Notes under the pieces: generated by a model
Told to the model about the DNA's origin: nothing
The model's input: the letters and a program-made list of their open reading frames with translations, nothing else
The model's database searches: none
Assembly: GCA_027364495.1 (NCBI GenBank)
Contig: DAHXPE010000347.1
Location: forward strand, 1 to 14,836
Length of the DNA stretch: 14,836 bases
From: Candidatus Heimdallarchaeota archaeon
GTDB lineage: Archaea; Asgardarchaeota; Heimdallarchaeia; Hodarchaeales; LC-3
Reading direction: 5' to 3'
Program-made: the position numbers and the translations under genes
Shown here: in pieces, positions 14,773 through 14,836 of the stretch
Position numbering within the stretch: the stretch's first letter is position 1
How the letters are laid out: every line of letters begins with the position of its first letter

Positions 14773-14836
14773 GAAAAAATCTCAACAAAATTGACTCAAA
14801 ATAGAGTTTTACTAGCATTTTTACTTGGGGCAGTAA
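14773..14836 (+). other. Same-frame continuation encoding a probable membrane segment, cut by the right edge
   Basis: After TGA 14770-14772 the frame stays open to the edge for 21 codons, reading E-K-I-S-T-K-L-T-Q-N-R and then the hydrophobic VLLAFLLGAV. It may be the membrane anchor of the preceding coiled-coil gene, separated from it by one stop codon. Alternatively it may be the start of a new gene at TTG 14791 (MTQNRVLLAFLLGAV), which would resemble a signal peptide or first membrane helix. The window ends too soon to decide. Confidence 0.45.

Noticed and set aside
1..14836. CRISPR array, transposase, integrase or phage genes
   Set aside because: No regularly spaced repeats, no transposase or integrase motifs, and no duplication flanking the tRNA were seen.

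Overview
The window is a stretch of AT-rich archaeal chromosome. Archaeal markers are a eukaryote-like ribosomal protein S19e next to a PDCD5-family protein, the archaeo-eukaryotic primase catalytic subunit PriS, a short-type prenyl synthase with the archaeal GGPP-synthase signature, tandem V4R domains, an HhH-containing archaeal MutS-like protein, and a tRNA without an encoded CCA. Bacterial-type mutS and mutL, wide AT-rich intergenic gaps and a C-terminal coiled-coil/membrane gene with SNARE-like spacing would suit an Asgard archaeon (Heimdallarchaeia- or Lokiarchaeia-like). That placement is an inference, not a demonstration.

Layout, left to right. 1-4652 (minus strand): mutS followed 32 bp later by mutL, which runs off the left edge. 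4653-5086: divergent promoter region. 5087-6419 (plus): rps19e, a PDCD5-family gene and a four-helix membrane protein, probably one operon ending in a T-tract. 6435-7922 (minus): a thioredoxin-fold plus two V4R domains. 7923-8317: divergent gap with a long A/T inverted repeat. 8318-10498 (plus): an HhH-MutS-like ATPase gene split by one in-frame TAA. 10588-10662: tRNA-Val(CAC). 10669-11190 (minus): a SLOG/TIGR00725 nucleotide-binding protein. 11399-11620 (plus): a small helical protein. 11677-13799 (minus): GGPP synthase, then priS. 13800-14142: a non-coding gap with a strong dyad. 14143-14836 (plus): a helical coiled-coil gene reaching the right edge.

Three genes concern mismatch or branched DNA (mutS, mutL, HhH-mutS) and one concerns replication priming (priS). 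The others cover translation (S19e, tRNA), membrane lipid synthesis (GGPP synthase) and ligand sensing (V4R).

The most interesting points are two same-frame stop codons. One (TAA, 9275-9277) cuts the HhH-MutS gene in two, with coding sense continuing on both sides. The other (TGA, 14770-14772) separates a long coiled coil from a hydrophobic segment. Read through that TGA, the last gene has a SNARE-like layout: a central Gln, seven hydrophobic layers before it, six after it, and then a membrane anchor. This could be a genuine SNARE-like archaeal protein, a sequencing error, or chance similarity between coiled coils. Three genes (rps19e, GGPP synthase, mutL) appear to start at TTG.
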